From Oceanobacillus neutriphilus (lineage in GTDB: Bacteria; Bacillota; Bacilli; Bacillales; Amphibacillaceae), in the NCBI RefSeq assembly GCF_014645515.1, contig NZ_BMLW01000011.1:1-64000 (forward strand): 64,000 bases of DNA, in the 5' to 3' direction. Below the pieces are notes generated by a model, which was given only the letters and a program-made list of their open reading frames with translations, made no database searches and had not been told where the DNA came from. Made by a program: the position numbers and the translations under genes. Below are positions 53,177-62,042 of this stretch, in pieces (the first letter of the stretch is position 1; each line of letters opens with the position of its first letter).

Positions 53177-54607
53177 TTGGAAAAGCTACAAATTTTAAAA
53201 ATGGATGCAGGCAGTATTGCAACGGCAATAAAGAAGAATCAAATTACCTCAGTAGAAGCTGTAACAGTTTTTATAGAACGAATTAAAGAAATTAATCCTT
53301 CTATCAACGCTGTTGTGGAAGACCGTTTTTCTGAAGCGCTGCAGGAAGCACATGAAGCAGATAAACAGCTTCAAAATAACAAATCTGCAGGCAGATTACA
53401 TGGCGTACCAATCAGCATCAAGGAATGCCTCCATGTGGAAGGGATGAAGACAACAGGCGGCTTAGAACATCGCCAGGATCTTATTTATCAGGAAGATGCC
53501 GAAGTCGTACATCAATTAAAGCAGGAGGGTGCCATTATTCTTGGGAAAACCAACACTCCGGCACTTTGTTTTTGTCAAGAGACAGATAATAAACTATATG
53601 GCAGAACGAATAACCCTTGGGATGTAACTAAAACTGCCGGTGGATCAAGCGGTGGAGAAGGAGCGCTGCTGGCTGCTGGCGGTGCAGCAGCCGGGATTGG
53701 TTCTGATATTGGCGGATCCATTCGGTTTCCGGCACATTTCAATGGTGTTATCGGCTTCAAGCCGGGCAACGCTGCCGTATCAGTCGAAGGGCATTTCCCT
53801 GCGGTCCAGCATGACCTGCAAAAACGTATGCTTACTGTAGGGCCAATGGGAAAGTCCGTTCAGGATATGCAGCTTATCTACGAAATTTTATCTCAATCGC
53901 CGGTAAAGCCGCAAGCTTTGCGTGATTTTAAAATAGAGATATTACCGCTGAATCCCGGCTACCCTCTTTCCACCAGGACAGGACAATTATTAGGGAAGCT
54001 GGCGAATTTCCTTGAAAAAATTTACAATGTCCAGCAGATTATGCCTCCTTATTTTAGAGATAGTGCATTAATCTGGCAGGAAGTAATGTCCATCAATGGA
54101 AGTAAATTAGTTGAGGATGAAGCTTTTAATAATGACCGTTCCGGCTTATTACGCTCGTTTTTAAGAGAAAAACTGAACCAGCGTACAAATGTTCATCCTT
54201 ATTTATCCTGGGCAATCATGGGAGCTAAAATGTTCAAACCTTCCCGAAAAAGAATCATGGAAATCACTGATATTCTCCAGCAGGGTGATGAATTGTTAAA
54301 GACATATTTCGATAAACGTCTGCTGATTCTGCCTGTTTATTATCAATCTGCGCTGGCGCATGGTCAGGTTTTTAAAGAAATCTTTTCTATCCGTAAAACC
54401 TATCTGCAATATATGCCGTATACAGCATACGCAAATGTATGGGGACTTCCCTCTCTTACTGTACCCGTTGGTGAAGATGAGAAAAATATGCCGATAGGAG
54501 TACAGATAATCAGCGGGACTGGAAATGAAGACGCCATTTTCCGACTTGGAAAATTACTTACCAAGCGTTTTCGTGGATATAAAATGGCTCCGGTGGAAGA
54601 ACGGTAA
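53177..54607 (+). CDS. Amidase-signature family hydrolase
   Basis: A 476-residue amidase-signature enzyme. The catalytic triad is intact: Lys in ISIKE near residue 79, the cis-Ser in GGSSGGEGALLAAGGAAAG near 155 and the nucleophile Ser in GSDIGGSIRFPA near 178. It is shorter in the C-terminal part than GatA and lacks gatB/gatC neighbours, so it is a free amidase of unknown substrate rather than the Glu-tRNA amidotransferase subunit. The start is TTG with AGGGGACG eight bases upstream; a later ATG at residue 9 is possible. Confidence 0.9.
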   Translation: MEKLQILKMDAGSIATAIKKNQITSVEAVTVFIERIKEINPSINAVVEDRFSEALQEAHEADKQLQNNKSAGRLHGVPISIKECLHVEGMKTTGGLEHRQDLIYQEDAEVVHQLKQEGAIILGKTNTPALCFCQETDNKLYGRTNNPWDVTKTAGGSSGGEGALLAAGGAAAGIGSDIGGSIRFPAHFNGVIGFKPGNAAVSVEGHFPAVQHDLQKRMLTVGPMGKSVQDMQLIYEILSQSPVKPQALRDFKIEILPLNPGYPLSTRTGQLLGKLANFLEKIYNVQQIMPPYFRDSALIWQEVMSINGSKLVEDEAFNNDRSGLLRSFLREKLNQRTNVHPYLSWAIMGAKMFKPSRKRIMEITDILQQGDELLKTYFDKRLLILPVYYQSALAHGQVFKEIFSIRKTYLQYMPYTAYANVWGLPSLTVPVGEDEKNMPIGVQIISGTGNEDAIFRLGKLLTKRFRGYKMAPVEER

Positions 54608-54669
54608 TTATTAGAAGGCGTTATTTCCCTCCATCTGTACAAAATGAAATTATAAGGAGGGAAATGAAG

Positions 54670-54918
54670 ATGCCGAAAAAAGATTATCAAGAGCTTTCAA
54701 CAGTTCAAAAACAGCATGATGCACTAATTCCAGAGGAGTTTCCAGAAGGTTCTTATGGATCAGATATTCGTGAAAATGATTTAGTTTCCGGAAAATCAAC
54801 AGATTGGGAAGAAGGGCAGCAGCGGACCAGTGCATTTACCTATGCAGATAAAGAACAGCACAAAAAGCTGCAGAGAAGAGCGCCCGGGGCACATCCATTA
54901 GAGAAAGAAGAAGATTAA
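54670..54918 (+). CDS. Small hydrophilic protein, function unknown
   Basis: An 82-residue charged, mostly unstructured-looking protein (PKKDYQELSTVQKQHDALIP, then EEGQQRTSAFTY, ending HPLEKEED). It has the style of small conserved cytosolic proteins of Bacillaceae, but I cannot place it. GGAGG about eight bases before ATG 54670 favours that start over the ATG at 54664. It lies 62 nt after the amidase gene and may share its transcript. It ends in a shared terminator. Confidence 0.7.
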   Translation: MPKKDYQELSTVQKQHDALIPEEFPEGSYGSDIRENDLVSGKSTDWEEGQQRTSAFTYADKEQHKKLQRRAPGAHPLEKEED

Positions 54919-54934
54919 CGTTTATTACGGTATA

Positions 54935-54992
54935 AAAAAAGAAGTTCAAAATGCCTTCTTATTCCATTATAAGAAGATATATTGAACTTCTT
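54935..54992. terminator. Bidirectional terminator (small hydrophilic protein / yutD)
   Basis: AAAAGAAGTTCA pairs with TGAACTTCTTTT; a second inner stem CTTCTTAT/ATAAGAAG is stacked on it. Confidence 0.85.
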
Positions 54993-55268
54993 TTATTTCT
55001 GCACTTTTTTCAAAACAAAATAGGCACAGCCAAAATTACAATATTCATACATATAATCCTGAAAACAGCTGATTTTAGCATCAACGGGAGCCTTGGCATG
55101 ATTATCATGATAAAAACCCTTTAAACGCAGCTGTTCATATGCCCAATCCCCTACGATAAAATCATATTTCGATAAAACCTCTGAATAACGTTCCTTGATA
55201 GCCTCTGCTTCGAAGCCATTTTTATTTTCTTCAATTAATTCATATGTTTTCCCATTTAATTCAATCAT
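54993..55268 (-). CDS. yutD: YutD-family protein
   Basis: A 91-residue protein of the YutD (DUF1027) family. The C-terminal part is typical, with SCFQDYMYEYCNFGCAYFVL (about 66-85) and several cysteines. The function is unknown. The family is restricted to Firmicutes. Divergent from yutC, in the B. subtilis order. Confidence 0.9.
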   Translation of the reverse strand: MIELNGKTYELIEENKNGFEAEAIKERYSEVLSKYDFIVGDWAYEQLRLKGFYHDNHAKAPVDAKISCFQDYMYEYCNFGCAYFVLKKVQK

Positions 55269-55471
55269 GAGATGACACCCACACTCCTTATCAATTACCT
55301 TTTAGTTTATCACAGAAACAGTTAGAAAAACCAGAAAAAATTACCTGCATGAATTACGCTTCTTTTCCAAAACTAATCTATATAGAATATCTAAAAACGA
55401 TAGTAAAAAGAAAAGATATCTGTTTTTCATGCATTTCTTCACTCAAAAAAACTTAACAGGGAGCAATGAAT

Positions 55472-56020
55472 ATGAACAAAGGAATAGGAATCATCGTAAT
55501 GACTATTTTTACAATACTTGCCGGCTGTGGCGCACCTGACCAAAATAATGCAGATCCAGATCCTTTAGATCCAAAGAACAGAAATACGGAGATGAAAACT
55601 GACACCAACTCGCCATCACGTGATCAGCTTGGTTTTGTCCGCTATACACAGGATGAATTTGAACAGAATAATCAGTCGGAACCAAAAGCAATCCACGTTG
55701 ACAGAAATGAAATGGCTGATATGATTACCCGTATTTTATTACAGAACCCTGATTTCAAAGAAGTGGCAACACTGGTGACAGATGAAGAAGCATTAATCGC
55801 ATTTGAAGCATCTGATAATATTTCTAAACAGGAAGCTATTGAAAATGCAGAAAAGACTGCACTATCGATTCTTCCCGGCTTCTATACAATTCATGCTTCT
55901 GACGATAAAAGTTTAGTTCAAAACATTGAAACACTACATTATTCCGTTATGGAGGATGACGACTTAGATATTGATCCATTGGTCCAGACAATCGTTGATT
56001 CCATGAAAAAGGATGACTAA
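55472..56020 (+). CDS. yutC: Sporulation lipoprotein, YhcN/YlaJ family
   Basis: A 182-residue lipoprotein. The signal peptide ends in ILAGC (cysteine near residue 19), followed by an N/D/P-rich linker and a YhcN/YlaJ domain (about 80-182; NEMADMITRILLQNPDF, VTDEEALIAFEA). Such proteins are made in sporulation and sit in the spore membranes. The ATG at 55472 has GGGAG eight bases upstream. Followed 42 nt later by lytH with no terminator, so the two are probably co-transcribed. Confidence 0.9.
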   Translation: MNKGIGIIVMTIFTILAGCGAPDQNNADPDPLDPKNRNTEMKTDTNSPSRDQLGFVRYTQDEFEQNNQSEPKAIHVDRNEMADMITRILLQNPDFKEVATLVTDEEALIAFEASDNISKQEAIENAEKTALSILPGFYTIHASDDKSLVQNIETLHYSVMEDDDLDIDPLVQTIVDSMKKDD

Positions 56021-56061
56021 AGTGAAATGGCATATCTATATTCCACAAGGAGGTGATTCAT

Positions 56062-57036
56062 CTGGCTAGAATTCGCAATGTCACTCTGACGGTGCTTTGT
56101 TTCTTATTTATTTTTCAAACAGCCACTTTGGTACAAGCAGACCCAGAAAATCAAATATATACAGAGAGAATGGCTTTATTTAAAAAAATAGAAGCAATTA
56201 CACAAGTTCCTTGGTACTATTTTGCAGCAATGGATAATTACGAGCGGAATACACTACCTTCCACGGAAGAAGAAAAAGTTATTTCAATCCAATTCGATGA
56301 GACAGAATGGTTTGGTTTGGGAAATGCAGCGAAATCAACTGAACAGGACATTATAAAGCATTTTCGCGGAATTGGTAAAGACGGAAATGATGATAACCAG
56401 GCAGATGCTAATGACCCGGAAGACATCCTTTACACAATGGCAAACCACATTTTATCTTACGGCTTACATGAGGACGATGTTAAAATTGCAATTTGGGAGC
56501 ATTATAAACGTGACTTAACTGTCCAGACTATCATGAATACCGCAAAAGTGTTTCAAAAATTTGGTGATATTCATTTAACAGACCGGGCCTTTCCACTGGA
56601 TACAAATTATAATTACAGCTATCGCAGTACTTGGGGAGCCCGCCGCGGATTTGGAGGCTTACGAATTCATGAGGGTACAGATATCTTCGCTTCTTATGGG
56701 GTTCCTGTTCGATCGACAACGTATGGAGTTGTCGAAATGATGGGTTGGAACTTATATGGAGGATGGCGTATCGGAATTCGCGATATTTACAATATTTATC
56801 ATTACTATGCGCATATGAGCGGCTTTGACAAAGATATAAAAGTAGGTCAGGTTGTGCAGCCTGGCGATATACTGGGCAGTGTTGGATCAACAGGCTATGG
56901 GCCTCCCGGGACATCCGGTAAATTTCCTCCGCATCTTCATTACGGTATGTACAAAGATAACGGATACAGTGAATTTTCATTTGATCCCTATCCTTTTATT
57001 TCAAAATGGGAACGGATGGAGAAAAACAACAAGTAA
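56062..57036 (+). CDS. lytH: L-Ala-D-Glu endopeptidase LytH, M23 family
   Basis: An exported M23 metallopeptidase of about 324 residues that trims stem peptides during cortex formation in sporulation. A signal peptide lies at about 5-26. The catalytic Zn site has H in LRIHEGTD near 208 and HLHYG near 294, with YYAHMSG near 255. The best ribosome site AAGGAGGTGAT stands eight bases before CTG 56062. No ATG, GTG or TTG is better placed; the GTG at 56053 is inside the ribosome site. So a CTG start is likely. Downstream of yutC, as in B. subtilis. Confidence 0.9.
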   Translation: MARIRNVTLTVLCFLFIFQTATLVQADPENQIYTERMALFKKIEAITQVPWYYFAAMDNYERNTLPSTEEEKVISIQFDETEWFGLGNAAKSTEQDIIKHFRGIGKDGNDDNQADANDPEDILYTMANHILSYGLHEDDVKIAIWEHYKRDLTVQTIMNTAKVFQKFGDIHLTDRAFPLDTNYNYSYRSTWGARRGFGGLRIHEGTDIFASYGVPVRSTTYGVVEMMGWNLYGGWRIGIRDIYNIYHYYAHMSGFDKDIKVGQVVQPGDILGSVGSTGYGPPGTSGKFPPHLHYGMYKDNGYSEFSFDPYPFISKWERMEKNNK

Positions 57037-57050
57037 ATTCATATTAGCAA

Positions 57051-57092
57051 AATGGTGTGTATCCCATTCTTAACGGAATACACACCATCTTT
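57051..57092. terminator. Bidirectional terminator (lytH / metS)
   Basis: AATGGTGTGTAT pairs with ATACACACCATC-side sequence over 11-12 nt, followed by TTTT on plus. Confidence 0.88.
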
Positions 57093-57119
57093 TAAATACA
57101 ATAATAATTTTTATGAAGC

Positions 57120-57227
57120 TTATCTTTTACCTTTTTGAACTGCATTCCAAATACTGGCTGCTAATCCTCCCCATATAATAACAATGCCGATAATCATTAC
57201 AATAATTGCTGAAGCACTCATAAGCAT
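57120..57227 (-). CDS. metS: Small subunit of NSS amino-acid importer, MetS type
   Basis: A 35-residue single-helix protein: MLMSASAIIVMIIGIVIIWG, then GLAASIWNAVQKGKR. It matches the methionine/alanine importer small-subunit family described with MetP in Corynebacterium. The short N terminus, one membrane helix with WGG and the basic end are typical. AGGAGGG precedes the ATG; a second ATG two codons later is equally possible. It starts 8 nt after the stop of the NSS transporter gene. Too short for routine gene finding. Confidence 0.88.
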   Translation of the reverse strand: MLMSASAIIVMIIGIVIIWGGLAASIWNAVQKGKR

Positions 57228-57235
57228 GTTCCCTC

Positions 57236-58759
57236 CTATTTATCGTCGTAATCAGATAAGGAATCATTAGATTTCCATTTTATTGATGCCAGAATAACTC
57301 CAAACACTAATACACCTGCTACTACTGCCCAGCCCGTATTATTTATAAAGGCATTGGAGTAGTTTTCATAGTTACCGGAGTCTGTGTCAAACCCTCTCAT
57401 TAAATTCAATTTAAACAGACCAAACATCATATAACCCATTACAATTGGTGTAATAACAGCTATACTAATCGTCCACCATGAACCAAGCCGAATATCTGAT
57501 ATTTCATTGGCGTGATTTTTAAGCACATTAGTTTTACGAAGAATCCAGGCAATTAAGACTACTTCGACAAGACCAATCATGGCCACACCGAATTGATTAA
57601 TAAAATAATCAATGTTATCTAAGAAGTATAAACCGCCTTTGGAAGCATATAATAATGAAATTATCGCTGCAAGACCTCCACCAAAAAGCACAGCTTTCGA
57701 TCTTGAAATTTTGAATTTATCTACTAATGCAGCTACATAAGTCTCTGTAATAGACATTAGTGATGTAATTCCGGCAAGAGTCAAAGATATAAAGAATAAC
57801 GCTCCAAACAATCCGTTAAATGCAGGCAATTCGTTAATAATAGCAGGGAATACAACAAATGCAAGCCCAACTCCTCCAGCTACTACTTCATCCACACTTA
57901 CACCAGCTGAAGAGGCCATAAATCCTAATATTCCAAATACACCAATTCCAGCTAACAGTTCAAAACCGGAATTGCCAAACCCGACAATAAATGCGTTATT
58001 CGTAATATCTGATTTTTTAGGTAAATAACTTGAATAAGTAATCATAATTGCAAAAGCAATAGATAAACTGAAGAAAATCTGTCCATATGCTGCAATCCAT
58101 ACACTAGGTGACAAAATTTGACTAAAATCAGGTGTAAAGAACGCATTCAAACCTTCCATTGCACCAGGTAAAGTGACGGCTCTAATTACCACAACAAGAA
58201 ATACAATAAGAAGCAAAGGAATAAAAATACGGTTTGCTACCTCAATCCCTTTTTTAACACCTCGGAATAAGATTCCAAGTACTAATAGCCAAGTGATAAT
58301 AAGCGGAATTAGCACGCCTGGTACCAGGCCGCCTATTTGACCGGGAATTTCAGCTAATTGCAGATACTCTCCAAATAAAAAATCTTCTGTATTTGCTCCC
58401 CAGGATTGATTGAAAGAAAAGATAGAATAAGATATTGCCCAGGCAATAATCACGGAATAGTATGTTGAAATGACAAATGCGACAAGTACTGCCCACCATC
58501 CGATAAATTCTGTTTTCTTATTAATTCTTCGAAACGTTAAAGGTGCAGATCCACGATACTTTTGACCCATAGCAAATTCCATAATTAGAATAGGAATACC
58601 TGCTGTCAATAAAGCAAATAAATAAGGAATAAAGAATGCTCCGCCACCGTTCTCATAAGCAACTGCCGGAAAACGCCATATATTTCCTAAACCGATCGCT
58701 GATCCGACAGCCGCCATAATAAATCCGGCCCGTGTTCCCCATTGTGAACGATTTTCCAT
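57236..58759 (-). CDS. metP: Na+-dependent neurotransmitter:sodium symporter family transporter
   Basis: A 507-residue NSS/SNF transporter with about 11-12 helices. The family signature GSAIGLGNIWRFPAVAYENG is near residues 19-38, with the Na/substrate residues in the unwound helix. FFSLSIAFAIMITYSSYL near 225 is the other substrate helix. It imports an amino acid with Na+. Coupled with the MetS-type subunit gene it is probably a methionine/alanine importer; substrate is inferred from that pairing. AGGAGGTTATTATGG precedes the ATG. No SAM riboswitch or T-box is visible in the 58760-59000 leader. Confidence 0.9.
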   Translation of the reverse strand: MENRSQWGTRAGFIMAAVGSAIGLGNIWRFPAVAYENGGGAFFIPYLFALLTAGIPILIMEFAMGQKYRGSAPLTFRRINKKTEFIGWWAVLVAFVISTYYSVIIAWAISYSIFSFNQSWGANTEDFLFGEYLQLAEIPGQIGGLVPGVLIPLIITWLLVLGILFRGVKKGIEVANRIFIPLLLIVFLVVVIRAVTLPGAMEGLNAFFTPDFSQILSPSVWIAAYGQIFFSLSIAFAIMITYSSYLPKKSDITNNAFIVGFGNSGFELLAGIGVFGILGFMASSAGVSVDEVVAGGVGLAFVVFPAIINELPAFNGLFGALFFISLTLAGITSLMSITETYVAALVDKFKISRSKAVLFGGGLAAIISLLYASKGGLYFLDNIDYFINQFGVAMIGLVEVVLIAWILRKTNVLKNHANEISDIRLGSWWTISIAVITPIVMGYMMFGLFKLNLMRGFDTDSGNYENYSNAFINNTGWAVVAGVLVFGVILASIKWKSNDSLSDYDDK

Positions 58760-58969
58760 CCATAATAACCTCCTTTTTTAATAAGTAAAACAGAATGAAA
58801 GCGCTTTTAAAATGAATAATAACAAAAATCGTTACTTTCAGACTATTCAATTGTATTATATCCTTTCCTGGATGTTTGTCAATATCCAATAATGGAAATT
58901 ACAGTATTTAATTACAGAAATATAGACATTACAAAATGCTTATGCAGAAATTATTGTATGATAATAGTC

Positions 58970-59003
58970 AAAAAGCTTGGAATACTAAAATGTATTCCAA
59001 GCC
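58970..59003 (-). terminator. Terminator of the NhaC-family gene
   Basis: On minus GCTTGGAATACA and TATTCCAAGC pair across TTTTAG, followed by five T. It lies just past the gene stop. Confidence 0.92.
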
Positions 59004-59008
59004 CTCTG

Positions 59009-60571
59009 TTAAGATGCCTTCTTTTTTTTCTGAACAAATAAAACCTGTGTCACCCAGACAATTCCTATCAAAAGAATAATCGTTGCAGCTAAAGCAATCC
59101 ATGTTGAATGGGTAAATCCAATTACAAAAAAACCAGCCAAAGCCGTAAATGCTGCGATGAAAGCATATGGCAGCTGCGTAAGAACATGATCAATATGATG
59201 TGCACCTGCTCCAGTTGCAGATAAAACTGTTGTATCGGAAATCGGCGAACAATGGTCTCCAAATACAGCTCCTGCAAGTACAGCTGCTAATGCAGGTAAA
59301 AATAATTCCATATCTGTATTCGCCATAATTTCTGCAGCAATCGGAAGCATAATACCAAAGGTCCCCCATGATGATCCAGTCGCTAAAGCCATTAATCCGG
59401 CAATGATAAACAAGATTGCCGGCAGATAGTCTGCTGAAATAGACGAGTTATTTACTAAGCCTGCTAAGTAACTCCCTGTCTCCAATTCACCAATGATAGA
59501 ACCAATCATCCAGGCAAGAATAAGAATATTAATTGCAGGAATCATTGTTTTAAAACCTTCTATAAAAATTCTTCTCATATCTGATCGCGGTTTTCTCTGC
59601 TTCATATGAAAAATAACCGAAGTAAGAACTGCTGCGACACCGCCAATAATTAAGGAAAGATTGACATTTGTATTTGCAAAAGCGTCTATGATGGATGCAC
59701 TGCCTTCCGTTTCCTTTATCCCTGTCCCAATCATAGCGATCACCGTAACAATAAATAATACAATAATAGGGATAATTAGATGAAAAACTTTTCCGTCTCT
59801 ATGCGGATCAAATACATCGCCTAAATCTCCTGATACTTGATTTCTATTCGGATCTAGCAATTCCCCTTCTTCTCTTGCCCGTTTTTCGTGAGCATACATC
59901 GGACCGATATCAAAATGAAAATACGCTACAATAAATACTAAAATTATCGAGGCAATAGCATAAAAATTCAAAGGTATCATTTGTATAAATGCTTCAATCG
60001 GCTGAATTGTTGTAATACCATTCGCCACAAACAATCCACCCAAGATACCAATAATATAAGCTCCCCAGCTTGATATTGGTGCGATTACAGTAACCGGCGC
60101 CGAGCTGGAATCAATATAGTATGCCAGTTTTGCACGGGAGATATTTTGTCTGTCCGTTACAGGTCTCGCAATTTGACCTACTGCTAAGCTGTTAAAATAA
60201 TCATCTATAAAAATAATCAGTCCGATAACAGCAGTCATCAGCTCCGCACCGGTACGTGTTTTCACTCGGCGCAGCATCCAGTCTCCAAAAGCCCTGGCCC
60301 CGCCGGATGCCTGCAAAAATGCGGTAAGCACCCCTAAGAAAAGAAGAAAACTAATTAATAATAGATTTCCGGTTTCTATTGATCCATTTGTATAAAAAAT
60401 AGTATAAAATACCGTCCATATCTCTTCTAATGTTGCCCCTATATGAAAATTACTTAATAATAACGCTCCAACTACAATCCCTGTTCCTATTGAGATAAGA
60501 ACTTTTCTTGTTAATACCACTAATATCAGCATGACAATTGCAGGTATCAGCGACCAAAATGTACCTTCCAC
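59009..60571 (-). CDS. NhaC-family transporter under lysine riboswitch, probable lysine transporter
   Basis: A 520-residue membrane protein with about 12 helices, of the NhaC ion-transporter superfamily. IGLIIFIDDYFNSLAVG near residue 114, the IDSSSAPVTVIAPISSWGAY segment near 153 and GDHCSPISDTTVLSATGAG near 440 are the family motifs. By name the family is Na+/H+ antiport. However, the gene has a full lysine riboswitch and terminator upstream. NhaC-superfamily genes under L-boxes have been proposed as lysine transporters (LysW). I infer lysine or diaminopimelate-related uptake here. The start is ATG 60571. Stop is followed by a strong terminator. Confidence 0.9.
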   Translation of the reverse strand: MEGTFWSLIPAIVMLILVVLTRKVLISIGTGIVVGALLLSNFHIGATLEEIWTVFYTIFYTNGSIETGNLLLISFLLFLGVLTAFLQASGGARAFGDWMLRRVKTRTGAELMTAVIGLIIFIDDYFNSLAVGQIARPVTDRQNISRAKLAYYIDSSSAPVTVIAPISSWGAYIIGILGGLFVANGITTIQPIEAFIQMIPLNFYAIASIILVFIVAYFHFDIGPMYAHEKRAREEGELLDPNRNQVSGDLGDVFDPHRDGKVFHLIIPIIVLFIVTVIAMIGTGIKETEGSASIIDAFANTNVNLSLIIGGVAAVLTSVIFHMKQRKPRSDMRRIFIEGFKTMIPAINILILAWMIGSIIGELETGSYLAGLVNNSSISADYLPAILFIIAGLMALATGSSWGTFGIMLPIAAEIMANTDMELFLPALAAVLAGAVFGDHCSPISDTTVLSATGAGAHHIDHVLTQLPYAFIAAFTALAGFFVIGFTHSTWIALAATIILLIGIVWVTQVLFVQKKKKAS

Positions 60572-60812
60572 ATTAAAACCTCCATCTATTTATTTCCCGG
60601 CTTAGGATAAAAAATCCCCGCACTAGATTAGCAACGCATGACAAATAATAGCAATTTAATCCTCCGTTGCCGCGTACACAACCGATTCGAAATAAGGAAA
60701 TCAGACAAGGTTATTTCTGCAAAAAATTGATAAAAATTTCCTTGTGAACGCAAAAAAACAATGATAGAAAATAACCTACCATTGTTTCACCAATTAACGT
60801 TATCCTCCATTT
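60572..60812 (-). other. 5' leader between the lysine riboswitch and the NhaC-family gene
   Basis: 240 nt without a gene. It contains the expression-platform terminator at 60752-60786 and then about 180 nt of leader before the start codon. I see no further motif in that last part. Confidence 0.5.
60752..60786 (-). terminator. Expression-platform terminator of the lysine riboswitch
   Basis: On minus AACAATGGTAG pairs with CTATCATTGTT (one G-A-type mismatch) across a TTATTTT-type loop, followed by seven T. Confidence 0.9.
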
Positions 60813-60991
60813 CGATCAGTAGTTCTCCATGTAAATCAATACATGACAGCATAGTACTTCTTCAGTAATATGCCAGCAATATAAAGTATGACCCCTTTAT
60901 ATACTTCGGCAAACTATCCTTTCTCCGGCAATCACAGTTGTCATCCTCCTGCCGGTTACTCATATAATTTGCGCCTCTACCTCACCGATCC
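60813..60991 (-). promoter_or_regulatory. Lysine riboswitch (L-box)
   Basis: On minus the order of conserved L-box blocks is seen: P1 arm GATCGGT, GAGGTAGAGGCGCAAA, ATGAGTAACCGG, AGGAGGATGACAAC, CCGGAGAAAGG, GTTTGCCGAAGTA, TATTGCTGGCATA, TACTGAAGAAGTA, CTGTCATGTATTGAT and the closing arm ACTGATC. Length (about 178 nt) is normal for the class. Lysine binding would lead to termination at 60752. Confidence 0.93.
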
Positions 60992-61018
60992 GATAAGGTT
61001 TTTATTCAACTAAATTGT

Positions 61019-61047
61019 ACTATACTACATCTTTAATCCTTCTGCAA
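61019..61047 (-). promoter_or_regulatory. Promoter of the lysine-riboswitch transcript
   Basis: TTGCAG (61042-61047), 17 nt, TATAGT (61019-61024) on minus. The start near 61012 would be 21 nt before the P1 arm. The -35 box lies in the end of yunB. Confidence 0.6.
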
Positions 61048-61824
61048 ATCATCTTTAGGAATGGCAATATTCGGAGAATTCCCATCTCCTCCATAAAAAT
61101 CAGGTACTTTCCCCATAATAGCTCCTCCATCCAAATAAAGTTCAGTATGTACTGTTCTTACTTCTGATGTAAATGGTACAACAATTTGTACATCTGCTTC
61201 TACATTAATATATAAAGAGACCCAGGCACCATTAATGCCGAACTCTTCTTCTTCGCTTACCACTTTCGTCCGAACAGCCCCGACAACTTCCATATTTATC
61301 GGGATTCTTGGACCTAAATTAGCTAATACAGAATTCCCCGTTATTTGTCCCAAAGGAATCTCAATTAAAGTAGGGTCTACTTCAACCCTTCCCTCTGCAC
61401 CACCTTCGTATTCATATGGTTCATGCATATTATGTTCATACTCCGGCTGCTCTCCACGATTTACATAAGTAAAGTATTCCTCGACCCGTTCTGTTGCCAC
61501 CCGGTTAATTTCACTGATAACTGCCGGGTTTCTATTATATGTTACTAAATTTCCCTCATTATCATAGTTGATTGTAAGCATATCTTCAAATCCATATTCC
61601 TCTACATAATAAACAGCTGAGTTAATTGCTCTGGCAGCAAATTCATCTGCTTTTCGTTTAGCAATATCAATGACAATTGGTTCAATTTTGACATTAATCA
61701 AATAGAAGCTGAAACCAACCGCTGCAAAAAATAAGATAAATGTCAGCATCAGGATGGAGCGCCGGGATGGAGGTCTTCTTCTTTTTCTTGTTGGACGATA
61801 TCGATAACGTTTTTTAAATCTCAA
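61033..61824 (-). CDS. yunB: Sporulation protein YunB
   Basis: A 263-residue membrane-anchored protein of the YunB family, found in endospore formers and in B. subtilis part of the mother-cell sporulation programme. A very basic N terminus (RFKKRYRYRPTRKRRR) precedes one membrane helix (about residues 25-45), then a large extracytoplasmic domain (AAINSAVYYVEE, PLGQITGNSVLANLGPRIPI). GAAGGGGG six bases before TTG 61824 suggests that start over the GTG at 61842. Biochemical role unknown. Upstream, CATACATG (61894-61901, minus) resembles a sigma-E -10 box but the -35 is not convincing. Confidence 0.9.
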   Translation of the reverse strand: MRFKKRYRYRPTRKRRRPPSRRSILMLTFILFFAAVGFSFYLINVKIEPIVIDIAKRKADEFAARAINSAVYYVEEYGFEDMLTINYDNEGNLVTYNRNPAVISEINRVATERVEEYFTYVNRGEQPEYEHNMHEPYEYEGGAEGRVEVDPTLIEIPLGQITGNSVLANLGPRIPINMEVVGAVRTKVVSEEEEFGINGAWVSLYINVEADVQIVVPFTSEVRTVHTELYLDGGAIMGKVPDFYGGDGNSPNIAIPKDDLQKD

Positions 61825-61972
61825 TGAAACAACCCCCTTCACCCTAATTTATGCAGTTGCTGAAGAGAATTAGAACAAAGGAAACTGGATTAGCATGTAT
61901 GACAATATTTCTTCTCATTCAGAATACTGAAAGAGCGATACGTAAGCTCCATTCCCTAATATTGATATACAA

Positions 61973-62026
61973 AAAACACTCCCTTCATTTCATGCTAAAA
62001 CAGCATGAAATGAAGGGAGTGTTTTC
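61973..62026. terminator. Very long hairpin terminator after yunC
   Basis: AACACTCCCTTCATTTCATGC (arm of 21 nt, 61975-61995) and its exact reverse complement (62003-62023) enclose a 7-nt loop; six T follow on minus. It ends yunC. Confidence 0.93.
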
Positions 62027-62042
62027 TTTGTCTTTAAACATA

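Noticed and set aside
53177-54607. Amidase as GatA subunit
   Set aside because: No gatB or gatC nearby, and the C-terminal part does not resemble GatA; treated as a free amidase.
58760-59008. Possible SAM riboswitch or T-box before the NSS transporter
   Set aside because: Expected if it imports methionine, but none of the S-box or T-box core sequences is present there.
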